From assembly GCA_030684645.1 (NCBI GenBank), contig JAUXUF010000016.1, positions 1 to 55,636 of the forward strand: DNA of 55,636 bases, given 5' to 3'. The notes beneath the pieces are model-generated. The model searched no databases and had not been told where the DNA came from. It saw only the letters and a program-made list of their open reading frames with translations. Below are positions 8,923 to 17,741 of the stretch, one piece after another. The translations under genes and the position numbers were made by a program. Positions within the stretch are counted from its first letter, which is position 1; each line of letters opens with the position of its first letter. This DNA comes from Bacteroidota bacterium. Its GTDB lineage: Bacteria; Bacteroidota; Bacteroidia; Bacteroidales; Prolixibacteraceae.

Positions 8923-10062
8923 TCAGTCATTATTGTCAGATCCTTTAATTTTGCTGAATTCGTTTTCAATATCTTCAATGGTAGGCAAACTTGATTTCAA
9001 TTCGTCCGGTAAAATTTTAGTCAGATGGTATTCTGATATTCCCATGGGTTTATTGATGTCGCTTAAAGCATACTCGGCCACCACTTTATCTTTACTTTTA
9101 CAAAGCAATAATCCGATAGTCGGTTCATCGCCTTTTTGCCGATATTGTGCATCGACCGCTTTGATGTAGAAGTTCCGTTTACCTGCATGTTCTGGTTCAA
9201 AATCGGTTTTTTTTAACTCTATTACCACATAACAATGCAAGCGTGTTTGATAAAATAGCAAGTCCATTGCAAAGTCTCGGCTGCCGACCGTAATAGGAAC
9301 CTGGTTACCCATGTATGCAAATCCGGCACCCAGTTCCAGTAGAAATTTAGTGATGTGGTCAATCAGGCTTTTTTCCAGTTCGCGTTCGTTGAAATCAGCC
9401 TGCATGGTCAAGAAATCGAATACGTAAGGATCTTTCAGCATTTGCTGGGCCAAATCAGATTGGGGCGCAGGCAGAGTTTGGCTAAAATTTGAAATCGCTC
9501 TTCCTTCGCGTTGGTAAAGACCCGATTCAATTTGATGCACCAATACAGTCCTGCTCCATCCATGACGAATAGTATTTGAGACGTAATAGTGTGCTTCCGG
9601 AATAGTTTTGCACTTCGAAATGATCGCAATGTGATGTCCCCATGGAATTTGAAAGAGTTGTTCGAGGTAGCGATCCGGCAATTGGCCAACAAGTTGTTGA
9701 CCAATTTCAATCTCCTGTGATGGTGAAATTTTTTGATCTGGAAATTGTGCAACAACTTGTTGCATAATTACATTAGGCTGATTATAAAACAAATACCATT
9801 GTCGGATATAATTAATATTTCGAATTGAAAAACCCTTTACTTCGGGAAATTCACTTTGCAAATCGGAACTCAATTGATTAAGGAATTTACTTCCCCAATC
9901 GGTTTTTTCCTGTTTTTCGACAATATCAGCACCCAATTCCCAATAGAATTTCAGCAGTTCCTGATTGACCTGAACGGCGGCCTTGATCTGAGTCTGCTGA
10001 AACTTTTGTTTCAGCTGCAGAATCCAGTTGCTGTAATTTGGATCAGAAATATTGGGTTTCAT
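8923..10062 (-). CDS. DUF1016 / PDDEXK nuclease-domain protein (YhcG-like)
   Basis: 379 residues. The N-terminal DUF1016 region (about 15-160; VNQELLKFYWELGADIVEKQ, then FSIRNINYIRQWYLFY) is followed by a C-terminal PDDEXK-like domain with RDFAMDLLFY and YVVIELKK supplying D...ExK. This is the usual two-domain YhcG layout. Members are suspected nucleases found in accessory and defence-related settings; a biochemical role is not settled. It lies 5 bases after one propeller gene and 13 bases before another, so it is embedded in the redox operon without an obvious functional link. Confidence 0.88.
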   Translation of the reverse strand: MKPNISDPNYSNWILQLKQKFQQTQIKAAVQVNQELLKFYWELGADIVEKQEKTDWGSKFLNQLSSDLQSEFPEVKGFSIRNINYIRQWYLFYNQPNVIMQQVVAQFPDQKISPSQEIEIGQQLVGQLPDRYLEQLFQIPWGHHIAIISKCKTIPEAHYYVSNTIRHGWSRTVLVHQIESGLYQREGRAISNFSQTLPAPQSDLAQQMLKDPYVFDFLTMQADFNERELEKSLIDHITKFLLELGAGFAYMGNQVPITVGSRDFAMDLLFYQTRLHCYVVIELKKTDFEPEHAGKRNFYIKAVDAQYRQKGDEPTIGLLLCKSKDKVVAEYALSDINKPMGISEYHLTKILPDELKSSLPTIEDIENEFSKIKGSDNND

Positions 10063-10067
10063 AGTTG

Positions 10068-11306
10068 TTAGGCTTTGATGTTATAAACAAACAACACTTC
10101 ACCATGCCGCAGATACAGTTTACCGTTTGCAATAAACGGATGCGACCAGAACGGACCTGTCCCACCCTGAAGTTTAAACGAGCTGATTACTTCAAAGCTT
10201 TCAGGATTTGGTTTTACCAATGCTACTGTTCCCGATTTCTCTTCCAGAATATAAAACAGCCCATCGGCATAAACGAGTGCGCCTTTGGTAAGCCAGTCTG
10301 ATTCGTATTTTACATCACCTGTTTCCCAGTTCATACAAACCCATTTACCTTTGCTGTTGCTCTGCCAATTCGAACCATAAATAAAACCGTCGAGTTCGAT
10401 GAGGCCATGATGATGATTATCCAAGGTTAGGTTACTCCACTTTTCAGTGGCAGAGGTTCCTTCTTCATTCATTTGGATCATCACATTACGGTAATCGTAA
10501 CCCATCGAAAGAAAAATATCGCGTCCTTTAACGACAGGTGTATTGGTCCAGATCAGGCCCGGCTGATCCCATTTGGCACCGTCGTAATATTTGAAAGTCC
10601 AGGCTACTTTACCGGTGGCCGGTTCGAGAGCTATCAGGTTGGTAGCTGTTGCAGCCAGAATGAACCTGAATTGCTTGTAATCGTAAATAGTTGGAGAAAT
10701 ATATGAACGTTGACCACCCACACATTCGCTTTCCCAAACCAGTTTTCCGGTCATTTTATCGAATGCAACCACCGAAGTAGTTTTGCCACCCGGAGTACAA
10801 ATCACTTTATCGTCAACAATCAGAGGCGATTCAGAAACTCCCCATATATGCCATTCTGCTTGATAATCTTTGTCAACATTCACTTTCCAGCGAATTGAAC
10901 CATCGTTTACATTGAGGCAAACCAATTCGCCAATTCCGCTGATGATATAAACACGGTCGCCTTCGACGGTTGGTGTACTTCGCGTGTCAGGAAAAGATTT
11001 GACCCACGAATGGCCATAAGTAACCTTCCATTTGATCTGGCCATCCATTGTGATGCACGAAAGATAATCAAGGGAATCTATCATTCCGGTTGCAAACATG
11101 TACTGATCGGTTGCTACAACAGAGGAAAATCCTTTTCCGATCCCTTCTACTTTCAGCAACAATTCAGGACCGGCATCCGGCCATTTCTTCAGCAAACCGG
11201 TATCCTGGAATTTACCATCGCGCTGTGGTCCGCGCCACTGAACCGGTTGGGCTATGGCAATAACTACAAACAAAAAAAATGTAATCGCAAGATTTATTCG
11301 TTTCAT
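10068..11306 (-). CDS. Secreted PQQ-like beta-propeller protein (paralogue 1)
   Basis: 412 residues with an N-terminal signal peptide (about 1-19, ending AIAQ). The mature protein opens WRGPQRDGKFQDTGLLKKWP and continues with propeller blades (FDKMTGKLVWESE, LEPATGKVAWTFKY). It is a clear paralogue of the next gene upstream, sharing the opening, the TPGGK segment and the C-terminal pattern that ends HPxIxxGxLYxRHGxxLxxY. It is probably a periplasmic or lipid-free secreted scaffold. No PQQ-dehydrogenase catalytic motif is evident. Confidence 0.75.
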   Translation of the reverse strand: MKRINLAITFFLFVVIAIAQPVQWRGPQRDGKFQDTGLLKKWPDAGPELLLKVEGIGKGFSSVVATDQYMFATGMIDSLDYLSCITMDGQIKWKVTYGHSWVKSFPDTRSTPTVEGDRVYIISGIGELVCLNVNDGSIRWKVNVDKDYQAEWHIWGVSESPLIVDDKVICTPGGKTTSVVAFDKMTGKLVWESECVGGQRSYISPTIYDYKQFRFILAATATNLIALEPATGKVAWTFKYYDGAKWDQPGLIWTNTPVVKGRDIFLSMGYDYRNVMIQMNEEGTSATEKWSNLTLDNHHHGLIELDGFIYGSNWQSNSKGKWVCMNWETGDVKYESDWLTKGALVYADGLFYILEEKSGTVALVKPNPESFEVISSFKLQGGTGPFWSHPFIANGKLYLRHGEVLFVYNIKA

Positions 11307-11340
11307 ATTTAAGTTGGTTAGTTTGTCATTTTTATTGTGA

Positions 11341-11379
11341 TTAGGCCTGTCATCTCTTCAACAGAGAAGACAGGCCTAA
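11341..11379. terminator. Hairpin between the two propeller paralogues
   Basis: TTAGGCCTGTC pairs with GACAGGCCTAA around a short loop. The minus-strand product has only a weak T stretch, so it may be a processing or attenuation hairpin and not a full terminator. Confidence 0.5.
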
Positions 11380-11434
11380 AAATTAATACATTACAACAAT
11401 ACTATAAGGTGTTATATCCTTGATACTTAATTTC

Positions 11435-12649
11435 CTATTCTGATACCTGATAAGCAATCAGCGTATTTCCGTGACGGACATATAAAATGCCTTTATTGAT
11501 GACCGGATGTGCCCAATGTTGTTCGGTACCCAATGTTACTTTCGTTTTACTGATTACTTTAAATCCTGAAGGATTGGCATCTGCTAAAAATAATTCACCT
11601 TTTTCGGAATAGCCAATCAGTTTATTATTGGCTGCGATAGCAACTCCTTTGCCAACTTCGGTTGAAGAGTATTTTCGTTCGCCTGTTTTCCAGTCAATAC
11701 ACTGCCAGCTGCGATCAGAATCTCCGGAACCATACAGATAGCCATCAATTAAAACTGCACCGCCAATACGGCTATCAAAGCTCTTGATATTCCAATCTTT
11801 CGTTACCGAACTCCCATCCGCACTCAGTTTCAGCATTTCGCCACCCTGACCGTATCCACTAAAAACAAACACTTTACCATCGGAATAAATAGGAGTATTT
11901 GGATGAACTGCCCATTCGTTCGGATGTTCAGTATTCCACAGTAATTTTCCGGTTACGGCATCAATTCCCAGGACATGATTTGCAGTATGAGTTACCAGCA
12001 ACTGACGGGCTGGTAATTTGATTAACTGAGGGGTGCAATAAGCTGACAATTCGCCTAATCCAGCGCAACTCCAAATAGTTGCACCTGTCATTCGATTTAG
12101 CGCCATCACATTATTGATTTTCCCACCAGGAGTACAAAACAATTTGTCACCATCGACCAAAATTGATTCAGTATAACCCCATTGAATATTAGTTCCGTCC
12201 ATTTGAGTCAGAAAATCTTTCTCCCAAACAGGTTTTCCTGATTTCAGATCGATGCAGGATAATTTTCCATTACCGGTAAGTAAATAAACAGAATCACCCG
12301 CAATTGTGGGAGTAGAGCGTGCTCCGGGATAGCTGACATCAAACTCTTTCCCATAGTTGATTTTCTGAAGTTCCTTTCCATTCTGATCGAGGACGAACAA
12401 TACGGCTTGTCCATCAATCATTCCATTGACATAAATTTTATTGTTGGCAAATGCAGGCGAAGAGAATCCCTGGCCCAAAAGATTATACGACCATAAAACC
12501 TGTGGCCCATTTACCGGCCATTGGGCTAAAAGTTTATCAACTGTATAGACTCCTGATGAATTTACTCCACGCCATTTGGTAGTCTCCTGCGCATTCGAAC
12601 CCTGAAGAAGAGCTATGAACAGAAAAGCAAATACAAAAATTATTTTCAT
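11435..12649 (-). CDS. Secreted PQQ-like beta-propeller protein (paralogue 2)
   Basis: 404 residues. A signal peptide (about 1-20, ending SNAQ) precedes WRGVNSSGVYTVDKLLAQWP and blades such as IDLKSGKPVWEKD, LNRMTGATIWSC and IDAVTGKLLWNTE. It is the first gene of the minus-strand cluster, with a candidate promoter just upstream, and is separated from its paralogue by 128 bases holding a hairpin. Function is unknown; the family suggests a scaffold or a quinoprotein-derived fold. Confidence 0.75.
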   Translation of the reverse strand: MKIIFVFAFLFIALLQGSNAQETTKWRGVNSSGVYTVDKLLAQWPVNGPQVLWSYNLLGQGFSSPAFANNKIYVNGMIDGQAVLFVLDQNGKELQKINYGKEFDVSYPGARSTPTIAGDSVYLLTGNGKLSCIDLKSGKPVWEKDFLTQMDGTNIQWGYTESILVDGDKLFCTPGGKINNVMALNRMTGATIWSCAGLGELSAYCTPQLIKLPARQLLVTHTANHVLGIDAVTGKLLWNTEHPNEWAVHPNTPIYSDGKVFVFSGYGQGGEMLKLSADGSSVTKDWNIKSFDSRIGGAVLIDGYLYGSGDSDRSWQCIDWKTGERKYSSTEVGKGVAIAANNKLIGYSEKGELFLADANPSGFKVISKTKVTLGTEQHWAHPVINKGILYVRHGNTLIAYQVSE

Positions 12650-12675
12650 TGGTTGAGGGTTAGAATTGTTTTTTG

Positions 12676-12707
12676 TAAAAGTATCAAGGATCGATCAGTA
12701 TTCCAAC
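12676..12707 (-). promoter_or_regulatory. Candidate Bacteroidota promoter of the propeller/FeS cluster
   Basis: On the minus strand GTTG, 20 bases and TACTTTTA lie 27-58 bases before the first propeller start. This is one mismatch per box from TTTG / TAnnTTTG. Confidence 0.4.
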
Positions 12708-12980
12708 ATGATACTGAATTTAATCAAGTTCTAAATAGTAAGATTCATTAACAAATCGGAGACAGACCATTTACATGCACCAAATTGTATTACAAATAGT
12801 TAGTCTATTCTAAATTCATCTGTCTGATTTCTGTCAACAGATACCATTAGTTACTTAACGAAAATAATTTGGAAATAAAGTCCTTTTTGATCCGGATAAA
12901 AATTTTAAGGCCAGGTTTTGAAATTTCCCTGGTCCGGTCACAATTGCTGAAGAAAGGAGGACAAAATAAGGTACTGAAGG
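12708..12980. other. Intergenic stretch without a recognised gene
   Basis: The 12650-12980 interval is AT-rich. Apart from the promoter candidate at its left end I see no coding frame with family resemblance, no tRNA-like fold and no strong hairpin. It separates the redox cluster from a receiver-domain remnant. Confidence 0.5.
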
Positions 12981-13193
12981 TTATTTAAATGAACGGAAAA
13001 TCAATTCACGCAACAAATTTTCCTGAAATGGTTTTTGCATAAATTCATCCATTCCAGCTTTAATGCAGACCTCCTTGTTTACCGAAAGTTCGTTTGCTGT
13101 AAGTGCAACAATTAAAGCCCGATGTTGCATACCTGATTCATTTTCGAAGGACCGAATCAACTGGGTAGCTTCCACACCGTTCAAAACAGGCAT
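12981..13193 (-). pseudogene. C-terminal remnant of a response-regulator receiver domain
   Basis: 70 residues matching only the second half of a REC domain: MPVLNGVEATQLIR (after the phospho-acceptor), the conserved IVALTAN Thr/Ala motif and the FMQKPF Lys. The first half, including the acidic pocket and the Asp, is missing. In frame, a TGA stop lies two codons before the ATG. It is therefore probably the residue of a larger regulator or hybrid kinase. Confidence 0.7.
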
Positions 13194-13233
13194 TATTCAG
13201 CATTCATTTCTATAAAGAGGCTATAGATGCCGA

Positions 13234-13785
13234 TTAAAGATTCTTCAGGTTGTTGATGAACACCCTCAGAAATGACACATAAATTTTAAAATTTTCGGAC
13301 ATGATTTGCTGGTACTTGCGAATAAATTCTTCTAATTCATCTTCAGTACAAATCAGTTGAAGTTCATCCAGAAATTCCCATCGCTGTTTCTCAAACCAGT
13401 GTTCGTTCCGGATTAACCGCCGGCCTCCGTATTTTTTAATGTAGTATCCGTAAATTTTTTTGGAAGCTTTAATTGTTTGGTTTGCCTTTAATTTTGACAA
13501 AGCTCCGGAATAGCCACGCATCAAAAACCAATACCTGTTCAAACTATCAGAGTATTCAACCAGATATTTTAAATCGGCCAGTGATTTATAGAAAAGGTCG
13601 ATGTGTCCGGTTGATAAATACAACTCCATTAATTCAAGATGGATCGGTGTAAAATGAATAAAATCAGAAAAAAATTCTTCTGAAAGTTGTTTGGAGTTGG
13701 CCTGACCTTTTTCACCTGCTAAAGATGCTTCGAAAAATTCCTTGAATGAACTGGCTGAATACATGTTATATAAATTCAAAATCAA
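13234..13785 (-). CDS. Hypothetical protein, alpha-helical
   Basis: 183 residues, not recognised. It has no signal peptide or membrane segment. Composition is rich in Leu, Lys, Glu, Phe and Tyr, with helical stretches such as IHLELMELYLSTGHIDLFYKS that resemble solvent-packed helical repeats. The stop is 40 bases upstream of the receiver remnant. Codon use looks like the neighbours. The first methionine is assumed; MYSASSFKEFFEASLAG (residue 8) is an alternative. Confidence 0.55.
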   Translation of the reverse strand: MILNLYNMYSASSFKEFFEASLAGEKGQANSKQLSEEFFSDFIHFTPIHLELMELYLSTGHIDLFYKSLADLKYLVEYSDSLNRYWFLMRGYSGALSKLKANQTIKASKKIYGYYIKKYGGRRLIRNEHWFEKQRWEFLDELQLICTEDELEEFIRKYQQIMSENFKIYVSFLRVFINNLKNL

Positions 13786-13956
13786 ATCTAAAATAAACGA
13801 ATCTATTATCCTAGCCTTTCAAAGAACCACTTTCTAAACCCTATGAATGAACTATCAATCAATCATTCCGGCTGATCAAAACAGGCCAATCCTAAATATT
13901 ATTTCAGGTGACCCGATTGTAAGGTTGTCTTTTTTTACTCTGGATTTGGTTGTTTA

Positions 13957-14946
13957 TTAGTTTTTCTGGGGTTCGAACATCATCAAATCATCGAGAATAT
14001 CAGTAATTTTCTGATAGGGATACTTATGAACCAAAAAGGAATGATTTGAATTCTGATCTGCATTCCATGAGTTTGACCCATCCGGATTGCAGATAAAGGT
14101 TCCATTCCTGATGACATAAAAATAATCTTCAGGATTACGAACAGCACACAAAACCGCTGTGTGGTCCCAAGAATTGCGGTTAAGCGATGGTCTGTTTTCG
14201 TAGTTCGACAGGCAATAGTTGTAGGCCCACTGTACCGGACTTCCTTTAGTTCCCTGAGTAGCCACTTTGTTGCCGGTCATAATTTTATCGCCTATTTCGA
14301 ATCCACTGAACAGGATCGGAGTTGGCCAGTTTTGAATCACATCAACCGAGGCTTTTGCATGTTGGTTGACATTGAATTCATTCCCTTCAGGAAAGCTTCC
14401 GGCCATGGCCACCCATTTTTTTACTTTTTTGGCTACCAGTTCCCTGCCGGTGAACCGACTGTACTGATCGGGCTCAGACTTCAGCAATGCGGCAAGATTC
14501 GAGAGAAAACCAACTGTGACAATGACCACACTTTGATCTTTTTGTGCAGCTAAAACCTTTCGGTAAACTTCGGTTGCCAAAGGATAATTCTTGTTGGTTT
14601 TTAGTTTCGGCAAAAACTTAACGACCAACGAATCATTCCAATGATTCGGGCACGAAAATGCCGGTGCATCGGCGCCTGGGGCACCAATCGGAATCTCCGG
14701 TTTTTGAAAATATCGGTTAAAAACCTCGAGAGTTGGAGCAATAAACGGATAATCATCACTGGCCAAGGTGGCCAATATTTCACACTCACCCTTTGCTGCA
14801 AAAGCATGCAAAATGGTAATGGCGCCAACATCGTCAAAATCAGGTCCCATATCCGTATCAAAAATAATTTTAACTGGCTCTATACTAAACAAGATCAACG
14901 AATTAGAAAGCAGGAAGATCGAAATAAACAAAAGAACTTTTTTCAT
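13957..14946 (-). CDS. Secreted nucleoside hydrolase (inosine/uridine-preferring type)
   Basis: 329 residues with a signal peptide (about 1-20). The Ca-binding Asp cluster FDTDMGPDFDDVGAI (29-43) is intact, as are the VTVGFLSNLAALL segment and the C-terminal SWDHTAVL motif. The enzyme should split the N-glycosidic bond of nucleosides to give base plus ribose. It is the last gene of a three-gene set with an ADP-ribosylglycohydrolase-like lipoprotein and ribokinase, 20 bases after the former. Export implies that substrates are attacked outside the cytoplasm. Confidence 0.9.
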   Translation of the reverse strand: MKKVLLFISIFLLSNSLILFSIEPVKIIFDTDMGPDFDDVGAITILHAFAAKGECEILATLASDDYPFIAPTLEVFNRYFQKPEIPIGAPGADAPAFSCPNHWNDSLVVKFLPKLKTNKNYPLATEVYRKVLAAQKDQSVVIVTVGFLSNLAALLKSEPDQYSRFTGRELVAKKVKKWVAMAGSFPEGNEFNVNQHAKASVDVIQNWPTPILFSGFEIGDKIMTGNKVATQGTKGSPVQWAYNYCLSNYENRPSLNRNSWDHTAVLCAVRNPEDYFYVIRNGTFICNPDGSNSWNADQNSNHSFLVHKYPYQKITDILDDLMMFEPQKN

Positions 14947-14966
14947 GGCCGGTGGATTTTTGTTAA

Positions 14967-16565
14967 TTACTTCTGAAATGAAAACGTATAGTTCTCGTTG
15001 ATTTTATCCGCGGTTTTAAACACCACCGCTTCGGTGATATATACATTTGTTCCGGCTGATTCCGGTCTTTTCTCTCCTTTTACAACCAACCGAATCGTGT
15101 GTTCTCCATCCGGAAGATTAAAAATGTGGTACAAATCCATGTTGTCATGTTCTTGTTTCGAAAAATAGAAATAGCAGTCGATGGCGCGTTTAAACTGACC
15201 ATCCACAAAAACATCCGCCTTTCCGCCATCCCGCAACCAATTCCCAGCCAGTGAGACTCCGGTTCCATCGAATGTGAAACTGATTTCATCTCCCGCAGTT
15301 CCGCTGAATTTTGCCCGATCGCCGTGGTAGTCGGTCCAATTACCTTTCAGTTCCCATCCATCTTTTGCGAAAACTTTTACCCTTTTATCGAAAACAAGCT
15401 TTGGAAATGCTTCTTCGAAAGCAATTGCCTTGGGTTGCTGTACTTTAATTTTCAATTCCTTTTCAGTAGCCTCGCCACCATTTTCAACGGCCAGTTTCTG
15501 AGCATACTCAACCGTTTTAGCTACCGCCTTATTGAACGAATAATTGGTATTAATAAAAACAGAATCACCCATTGCTTTTATTGCTTCCTGATATCCTACC
15601 GGCAATCCGGACAATCCTTTAATCACCCCCAGGACCGCCATGGCATTCGAAGGATTGCAATCAGAATCCTGTCCGCAGCGGGTCGTAATTTCCATGGTTT
15701 TTACCGGATCGCCTTCGCCGTAAAGCAATCCCATAACGATAAAGGCACCGTTGAGTTTGGCATCAATGTTAGAGGTAGTTCCTGCATCGCAGATCTGAAC
15801 ATTGCCCCATTTGGCTTCCAGTTCAGCCCATGCAGCACGCCAGTCATCCGGATATTGCCGGTGCAGCAGAATCACATCTTTTACAATCTTTGAATAATCG
15901 CTTTCTTCCGGGATTGAAAGCAAAGCTTTGTCAATAATCCGACTGATATTGTCGTCGAAATAGGCTTCGGAATATAAAGCTCCGACGAACACACCGCCAT
16001 AAACACCGTCGCCGTAATTCATGATGTGACCGATTTTGTCACCAATCTGATTGGCAGTACGGGGCATTCCGGGGCACATAAAACCGATATAATCAGCCTC
16101 AATCTGGAAATCGATATCATCAGCATGAAGGTTATTATCGGGATGGCCCGATTGCGGAGGGAAAATGCTGTCGAAATAATTTTTACGTCCCTGAACATTG
16201 GCATGCCAAAGTTCATATCCTGCTTTGGCAAACAATTCCTGAAATTTTTTAGCCGGAGCATTGACACCAAATTGGTCCATTGTCATCAAAAAAGTAAGTT
16301 GCACATAAATATCATCTTGCCAGACAGAGCCGATTACATCAGCAGGAACCCATTTAATGGAATCATCAAAGGTTTTTCCCTGAGCCTTGAATTCTGTTGG
16401 CGCCCCGTAGGTGACTCCAATAATCTTACCGGCCCAGCCTCCTGAAATTTTATCTTTCAGCATTTCGTTGGAAATGGTTCTTGTGCCAGCATTTTGTTTG
16501 CTTGAACACGATGAAACAGCGAGAATAATAAATGGGAAAATGAGCGCTCGAAAGTATTTTCTCAT
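14967..16565 (-). CDS. ADP-ribosylglycohydrolase-family lipoprotein
   Basis: 532 residues. The lipobox AVSSCSS (about 14-20) predicts a lipid-anchored protein. The ADP-ribosylglycohydrolase fold is shown by GGWAGKIIGVTYGAP near 42, WQDDIY, DADDIDFQIEADY and the late motif TTRCGQDSDCNPSNAMAVLG, a variant of GxDxDTxGA. A C-terminal part of about 130 residues looks like a beta-sandwich domain (FTFDGTGVSLAGNWLRDGG). The substrate may be ADP-ribose, an N-glycoside or a related ribosyl compound. It lies between ribokinase (19 bases) and nucleoside hydrolase. Confidence 0.85.
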   Translation of the reverse strand: MRKYFRALIFPFIILAVSSCSSKQNAGTRTISNEMLKDKISGGWAGKIIGVTYGAPTEFKAQGKTFDDSIKWVPADVIGSVWQDDIYVQLTFLMTMDQFGVNAPAKKFQELFAKAGYELWHANVQGRKNYFDSIFPPQSGHPDNNLHADDIDFQIEADYIGFMCPGMPRTANQIGDKIGHIMNYGDGVYGGVFVGALYSEAYFDDNISRIIDKALLSIPEESDYSKIVKDVILLHRQYPDDWRAAWAELEAKWGNVQICDAGTTSNIDAKLNGAFIVMGLLYGEGDPVKTMEITTRCGQDSDCNPSNAMAVLGVIKGLSGLPVGYQEAIKAMGDSVFINTNYSFNKAVAKTVEYAQKLAVENGGEATEKELKIKVQQPKAIAFEEAFPKLVFDKRVKVFAKDGWELKGNWTDYHGDRAKFSGTAGDEISFTFDGTGVSLAGNWLRDGGKADVFVDGQFKRAIDCYFYFSKQEHDNMDLYHIFNLPDGEHTIRLVVKGEKRPESAGTNVYITEAVVFKTADKINENYTFSFQK

Positions 16566-16584
16566 GGTTTAGGTGTTTAGGATT

Positions 16585-17493
16585 TTAGTTTAATAATTCT
16601 TTCCGGAAAGGTACTGAAGATTGCGCCCCGATGCGGGTAACCGAAATGGAAGCAGCTTTATTGGCAAAGGCAATTGCTTCCTGTATCGTTTTTCCTTCGG
16701 CCAGGGCAACAACCAAAGCTCCGTTAAATGTATCGCCAGCTGCTGTGGTGTCAACAGCCTCCACTTTGGGCGCCTTGATTATTTCAGATTTTCCGTTTGC
16801 CAACAGAAATGCACCGGTAGCGCCCATCGTAATAATGACAATTTCAACGCCGTGATCATGGAGAACAGTTGCTGCTTTCAAGGCTGATTCTTCGTCAGTT
16901 ACCTTGATTCCTGTCAGCAATTCAGCTTCTGTTTCGTTGGGTGTGATCAGATACAGATTTTTAAGCAATTCATCGGACAATTTGGTTGCAGGAGCTGGAT
17001 TCAAAACTACTTTTTTCTGTTTTTGAGTCGCCTGTCTGGAAATGTACTCAACCGTCGGAATCGGAATTTCAAGTTGAACCAGCACAAATTCTGTTTCATC
17101 AAGTTCAGCGATCGCCTGATCAAAATCTGATGGACTCAGTGTTCCATTAGATCCCGATGCCACAACAATTGAATTTTCACCTTTGCTGTCAACGGTAATC
17201 AAAGCAACACCACTCGGATTTTCAGGATCAATTGTCACAAAATCTACCTGGATGCCTTCACTTTCCAGTTGCTGAACTGCCTGTTTACCGAAAATATCGT
17301 TACCAATTTTGCCAACAAAGGTAACCTTACCACCCAGACGTGCTGCAGCAACGGCCTGATTGGCCCCTTTGCCACCGGCATTTATCAAAAACCTTCCCCC
17401 CAGAACCGTTTCACCGGGTGAAGGAAAATGATCTGTCATAATCACCATATCGGTATTCGAACTCCCTACGACCAGTATCTTCTTGCCTTTCAT
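16585..17493 (-). CDS. rbsK: Ribokinase (PfkB family)
   Basis: 302 residues from the ATG at 17493, followed by KGKKILVVGSSNTDMV. A longer frame to 17595 would start upstream of the predicted transcription start and adds 34 unconserved residues. GGKGANQAVAAARLGG (about 40-55) and DTTAAGDTFNGALVVALAEG carry the ribose pocket and the catalytic Asp. It phosphorylates ribose to ribose-5-phosphate. As first gene of the operon it should feed ribose released by the two downstream hydrolases into the pentose phosphate pathway. Confidence 0.9.
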   Translation of the reverse strand: MKGKKILVVGSSNTDMVIMTDHFPSPGETVLGGRFLINAGGKGANQAVAAARLGGKVTFVGKIGNDIFGKQAVQQLESEGIQVDFVTIDPENPSGVALITVDSKGENSIVVASGSNGTLSPSDFDQAIAELDETEFVLVQLEIPIPTVEYISRQATQKQKKVVLNPAPATKLSDELLKNLYLITPNETEAELLTGIKVTDEESALKAATVLHDHGVEIVIITMGATGAFLLANGKSEIIKAPKVEAVDTTAAGDTFNGALVVALAEGKTIQEAIAFANKAASISVTRIGAQSSVPFRKELLN

Positions 17494-17595
17494 TTGTTTA
17501 TTATTTGTATTTAAATTACCACATGGAACTCCAAAAAATGATTGCCTTGACTGAAAAGACTTTCTTTTGGTTGTTTCAAAAGATTTATTTTTCAA

Positions 17596-17625
17596 TAAAA
17601 GTAAATTTTTTTAACAAGGATCAAA
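17596..17625 (-). promoter_or_regulatory. Candidate promoter of the ribokinase operon
   Basis: On the minus strand TTTG (17625-17622), an 18-base spacer and TACTTTTA (17603-17596). The start would fall near 17590, leaving a leader of about 95 bases. The box and the bases after it match the ferritin promoter over 15 bases. Confidence 0.55.
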
Positions 17626-17741
17626 ACCGAATTAAAAAGCTCGTTCCAAAATGGCTGATCCATTCTGGGATTAGTTGCTAAAATAGCTGATTCTATTTAT
17701 TGGATTGAAAAGAAGGCTGAGGAAACAGGTAGTAAGAAATA

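Noticed and set aside
1826-12649. True PQQ-dependent dehydrogenase activity for the propellers
   Set aside because: The repeats are PQQ-like, but I could not find the calcium/PQQ active-site residues or adjacent cysteines of methanol or alcohol dehydrogenases; a scaffold role fits equally well.
1-12649. Multihaem cytochromes in the redox cluster
   Set aside because: No CxxCH motif was seen in any protein of the cluster; only FeS-type cysteine motifs.
15324-15893. Plus-strand open frame of 189 codons
   Set aside because: Antisense to the ADP-ribosylglycohydrolase-family gene; no domain resemblance or promoter.
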